The notes under the pieces were generated by a model that had not been told where the DNA came from, searched no databases, and was given only the letters and a program-made list of their open reading frames with translations. A stretch of 64,000 nt of DNA from Ruegeria sp. HKCCD8929 (GTDB lineage: Bacteria > Pseudomonadota > Alphaproteobacteria > Rhodobacterales > Rhodobacteraceae), in the NCBI RefSeq assembly GCF_013031405.1, contig NZ_WPZY01000012.1, positions 62,001 to 126,000 of the forward strand, read 5' to 3'. A program made the position numbers and the translations under genes. How positions within the stretch are numbered: position 1 is the stretch's first letter; every line of letters starts with the position of its first letter. Shown piece by piece: positions 61,161-64,000 of this stretch.

Positions 61161-63380
61161 ATGCCCGACCTGCTGATCGAACTGTTTTCCGAGGAAATCC
61201 CCGCGCGCATGCAGACCCGTGCAGGCGAGGATCTGAAAAAGCGGATCACCGACGGCCTGGTCGAGGGGGGTCTGACCTATGCGGGTGCTGCCGCGCTCAC
61301 CACGCCGCGCCGCCTGACGCTGGCGGTCGAGGGGCTGCTGGCCGAAAGCCCCACCATCCGCGAGGAACGCAAGGGGCCCAAGGTGGGTGCGCCCGACAAG
61401 GCGGTCGAGGGGTTTCTGCGCGGCGCCGGCATCACCCGCGACCAGCTTGAGGAACGCGATACCCCCAAGGGCGCGGTCTATTTCGCCACCATCGAAAAGC
61501 CGGGCCGCCCGGCTGCGGAAATCGTGGCCGAGGTGCTTGAGGCGACGATCCGCAATTTCCCCTGGCCCAAGTCGATGCGCTGGGGCGGCGGGGCCTTGCG
61601 CTGGGTGCGCCCGCTGCATTCGATCCTCTGCATTCTGAGCGATGAGACCGGCACGCAGGTGGTGCCGCTTGAGGTCGAGGGTATCGCCTCAGGCGATAGC
61701 ACCGAGGGTCATCGCTTCATGGCGCCGGGCCGGTTTTCCGTTGCGTCCTTTGAGGATTACGCGGCAAAGCTCAAGCGCGCCTTCGTGGTCCTGTCGCCTG
61801 CCGAGCGGGCCGAGCATATCTGGAACGACGCCCAGAACCTCGCCTTTGCCGCCGGGCTGGACGTGGTCGAGGACAAGGGGCTGCTGGCCGAAGTGGCGGG
61901 GCTGGTGGAATGGCCCGTGGTGCTGATGGGCGAGATCGACGCGGAATTCCTCGATCTTCCTCCGGAAGTGCTGCAGACCTCGATGAAAGAGCATCAGAAA
62001 TTCTTCTCGGTCCGCAATCCCAAGACAGGCCGGATCGAACGCTTCATCACCGTGGCCAACCGCGAGACGGCGGATAATGGCGCGACCATTCTGGCGGGCA
62101 ATCAGAAAGTGCTGTCGGCGCGGCTGGCCGATGCCAAGTTCTTTTGGGAGAACGACCTGCGCGTTGCCACATCGGACATGAGCCAATGGACAGACGCGCT
62201 GGAAAACGTGACCTTCCACAACAAGCTCGGCAGCCAGGGCGACCGCATCCGACGCATCGCTGCGCTGGCGCGCGAGCTGGCCCCGGTGACCGGTGCGGAT
62301 GCCGATCAGGCCGAGAAGGCGGCGAAACTGGCCAAGGCCGATCTGAACTCGGAAATGGTCTATGAATTCCCCGAACTTCAGGGGCTCATGGGTCGATATT
62401 ACATCGAAGCCGCGGGCGAGGACGTTGCAGTGGCCGCCGTTGCGCAAGAGCATTACTCGCCGCTGGGTCCGTCCGACGAGGTGCCCACAGCGTCGCTCTC
62501 GGTCGCCGTGGCGCTGGCCGACAAGCTGGACACGCTGACCGGGTTCTGGGCGATCGATGAAAAGCCCACGGGCTCGAAAGACCCGTTTGCCCTGCGCCGG
62601 GCGGCGCTGGGGGTGATCCGGTTGGTGTTGGAGAACGGCCTGCGCCTGCGGCTGGACCGGTTCTTTGACAGCCAGTTGGTGCGCGCGGAAAGCGCGATCC
62701 ATGACGCGCTGCCCAGCGAAAACGTTGAGGATCTTCTGCAGGAGATCGCCAGGCACGGCGTGTTCGGTGCGGCCTTCCGGGCCGTCAGGGAAAAGACCGG
62801 CGATCTGCAAGCCGCCGAATTCCTGTCGCTGGAGGAACGGGTGCCGGACGTTTCGGACGACCTCCTCTCCTTCTTCCACGACCGCCTCAAGGTCTTCCTC
62901 CGCGACGAGGGCATCCGTCACGACATCATCGACGCCTGTATCGCGATGGAGGGCAATGACGACCTCAACCTGTTGGTCAAACGCGCCCGGGCGCTGAACG
63001 CGGTTATTGCGACCGGGGATGGCGAAAACCTCGTGCAGGGCTTCAAGCGCGCCAACAACATCCTCACGCAGGCCGAGGAAAAGGACGGAGTGGAATACTC
63101 GTTCGGGGCGGATGCGAAATTCGCCGAGACCGAGAGCGAGAAGACCCTCTTTGCCGCGCTGGATGCGGCGCAGGACAGGATCGCGCCCGCGCTCGAGGCC
63201 GAGGATTTCCCCGCCGCCATGTCCGCAATGGCGGGCCTGCGCGCGCCGATCGATGCCTTTTTCGAAGAGGTGCAGGTCAACACCGACAACGACATCGTCC
63301 GCCGCAACCGCCTGAACCTGCTGAGCCAGATCCGCACGGTGTGTTCCAGCGTTGCGGATTTGACTCGCATCGAAGGATAG
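61161..63380 (+). CDS. glyS: Glycine-tRNA ligase beta subunit
   Basis: A 739-residue GlyS. The start MPDLLIELFSEEIPARMQTR is canonical. Other family parts are WPKSMRWGGGALRWVRPLHS, PPEVLQTSMKEHQKFFSVRN, LADAKFFWENDL and the anticodon-binding end NRLNLLSQIRTVCSSVADLT. Intact. Confidence 0.97.
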   Translation: MPDLLIELFSEEIPARMQTRAGEDLKKRITDGLVEGGLTYAGAAALTTPRRLTLAVEGLLAESPTIREERKGPKVGAPDKAVEGFLRGAGITRDQLEERDTPKGAVYFATIEKPGRPAAEIVAEVLEATIRNFPWPKSMRWGGGALRWVRPLHSILCILSDETGTQVVPLEVEGIASGDSTEGHRFMAPGRFSVASFEDYAAKLKRAFVVLSPAERAEHIWNDAQNLAFAAGLDVVEDKGLLAEVAGLVEWPVVLMGEIDAEFLDLPPEVLQTSMKEHQKFFSVRNPKTGRIERFITVANRETADNGATILAGNQKVLSARLADAKFFWENDLRVATSDMSQWTDALENVTFHNKLGSQGDRIRRIAALARELAPVTGADADQAEKAAKLAKADLNSEMVYEFPELQGLMGRYYIEAAGEDVAVAAVAQEHYSPLGPSDEVPTASLSVAVALADKLDTLTGFWAIDEKPTGSKDPFALRRAALGVIRLVLENGLRLRLDRFFDSQLVRAESAIHDALPSENVEDLLQEIARHGVFGAAFRAVREKTGDLQAAEFLSLEERVPDVSDDLLSFFHDRLKVFLRDEGIRHDIIDACIAMEGNDDLNLLVKRARALNAVIATGDGENLVQGFKRANNILTQAEEKDGVEYSFGADAKFAETESEKTLFAALDAAQDRIAPALEAEDFPAAMSAMAGLRAPIDAFFEEVQVNTDNDIVRRNRLNLLSQIRTVCSSVADLTRIEG

Positions 63381-63496
63381 ACGGAGAGGTTGCACCCTTT
63401 CGCCCGGCGGCAACGCCGGGCAGCGCCCGCCGGGGCTCCGCCCGTTCGTCGCTGGCATCCTTCCACTGGAAGGCTGCCCGGTTCGCTCCTCACCCC

Positions 63497-63540
63497 TCCC
63501 CACGGGAGGGCGCTTTCAGCACCCACCCAGGGTCGGGCGC
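63497..63540. repeat. Second copy of the REP-like GC-rich repeat
   Basis: GGGAGGGCGC and GGGTCGGGCGC motifs separated by about 20 bases, related to the arms at 56244-56375. It sits between glyS and the next gene. Confidence 0.6.
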
Positions 63541-63617
63541 TGCCCTCAGCACGCAGTTCTGCCTCTTGCACCACCCGCACAGGCCCTTATGCTGCGGCGA
63601 AACCAAAAGGTGCCGCA

Positions 63618-64000
63618 GTGCAGAATAATCCGGATACGACCCTCATCACCGCCGACGCGCCGGTGGCCGCGAACACCCATGGCGGGCGGGCGAAATGCCT
63701 GCAGCGTCTGGTCCGGCTCGACCTTCCGGTGCCGCGCACCGTGGCGCTGTCCTTTGACGCGGTGCATGAGATTGTCGAGGGCCGGATGCCCGATCTGGCG
63801 GCCATTCTGGGGCAGTTCGATCCGACCTCGCTGTTGTGTGTGCGGCCCAGTTCCGAGGACCCAGACTGGGGTGGGCCGGGGGCGGTGCTCAATATCGGCA
63901 TGAACGACGCGCGCTATGTGGACCTGTCGGACGCGATGGGGGTCGAGGCGGCGGCGGCGCTCTATCTGCGCTTTGTCCAGAGCTATGCGATTCACGTGGC
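63618..64000 (+). CDS. ppdK: Pyruvate phosphate dikinase, N-terminal part (cut by window end)
   Basis: An open frame from GTG 63618 to the end of the window, 127 codons. The sequence PVAANTHGGRAKCLQRLVRL, LLCVRPSSEDPDWGGPGAVL, NIGMNDARYV resembles the nucleotide-binding N-terminus of PpdK (VRSSAP...TVLNLGLND). It makes phosphoenolpyruvate from pyruvate, ATP and phosphate. The rest is outside the window, so completeness cannot be judged. Confidence 0.72.
   Translation, partial: MQNNPDTTLITADAPVAANTHGGRAKCLQRLVRLDLPVPRTVALSFDAVHEIVEGRMPDLAAILGQFDPTSLLCVRPSSEDPDWGGPGAVLNIGMNDARYVDLSDAMGVEAAAALYLRFVQSYAIHV

Noticed and set aside
61689-63503. 604-codon open frame on the minus strand
   Set aside because: Antisense to glyS; a typical GC-rich shadow frame.
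1-64000. CRISPR arrays, retrons or diversity-generating retroelements
   Set aside because: No regularly spaced direct repeats and no reverse transcriptase were seen.

Overview
The window is high-GC DNA that looks like a marine alphaproteobacterium of the Roseobacter group (Rhodobacterales, Ruegeria-like). The basis is the LuxR/LuxI pair, the fab cluster next to a gene transfer agent (GTA) terminase, a SAM-II riboswitch before metZ, a DddP-like M24 enzyme, and glyQ/glyS followed by pyruvate phosphate dikinase. This is inferred from gene content; no database was searched.

Region 1 (1 to about 22,000) is the right part of an integrated prophage with an HK97-type capsid protein and a P2/Mu-like contractile tail. 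It holds lysis genes, a possible cos region, a capsid gene, head-tail joining genes, baseplate V/W/J/I, fibre, sheath, tube, E/E' with a programmed frameshift, tape measure, U, X and D, then a tyrosine integrase. The packaging module is gone: the start of a Nu1-like small terminase runs straight into the last residues of a prohead protease fused to the capsid protein, so large terminase, portal and most of the protease are missing. Three cargo blocks interrupt the late genes: a fibre-like gene (5114-5914), a divergent deaminase / membrane-anchored dCTP-deaminase-fold pair (9650-10954), and an EcoRII-type methyltransferase-Vsr-endonuclease operon (17239-20179). An exact 18-base motif (GGGRAACCGCCAGAGGAA) occurs four times, always on the late-gene strand. 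It lies after each cargo block and just after the deletion junction, 30-75 bases before the next core gene.

Region 2 (22.5-38.8 kb) is chromosomal core: porin, trigger factor, LuxI/LuxR, a lytic transglycosylase lipoprotein, rpsF-rpsR-rplI, two YceI-family genes (one fused to cytochrome b561), fabD-fabG-acpP, an acetyltransferase, a HisA paralogue, fabF and mltG.

Region 3 (38.9-43.5 kb) has a TPR/O-GlcNAc-transferase-like protein and the first two genes of a Rhodobacterales GTA cluster (small and large terminase). About 660 bases of non-coding scar follow where the portal gene is expected. The window therefore holds a prophage without a terminase and a GTA locus with only a terminase.

Region 4 (43.5-64 kb) contains a GST, a lipase-like hydrolase, SAM-II/metZ, a DddP-like enzyme in an operon with a 2OG-Fe oxygenase and a divergent LysR gene, folE2, an H1-like Lys/Ala/Pro protein, trkH with a ThDP enzyme, a TauE-type permease, a SPOR/peptidoglycan-binding protein with a degenerate trypsin-like domain, glyQ, a DUF6446-like protein, a GltS-like carrier, glyS and the start of ppdK.
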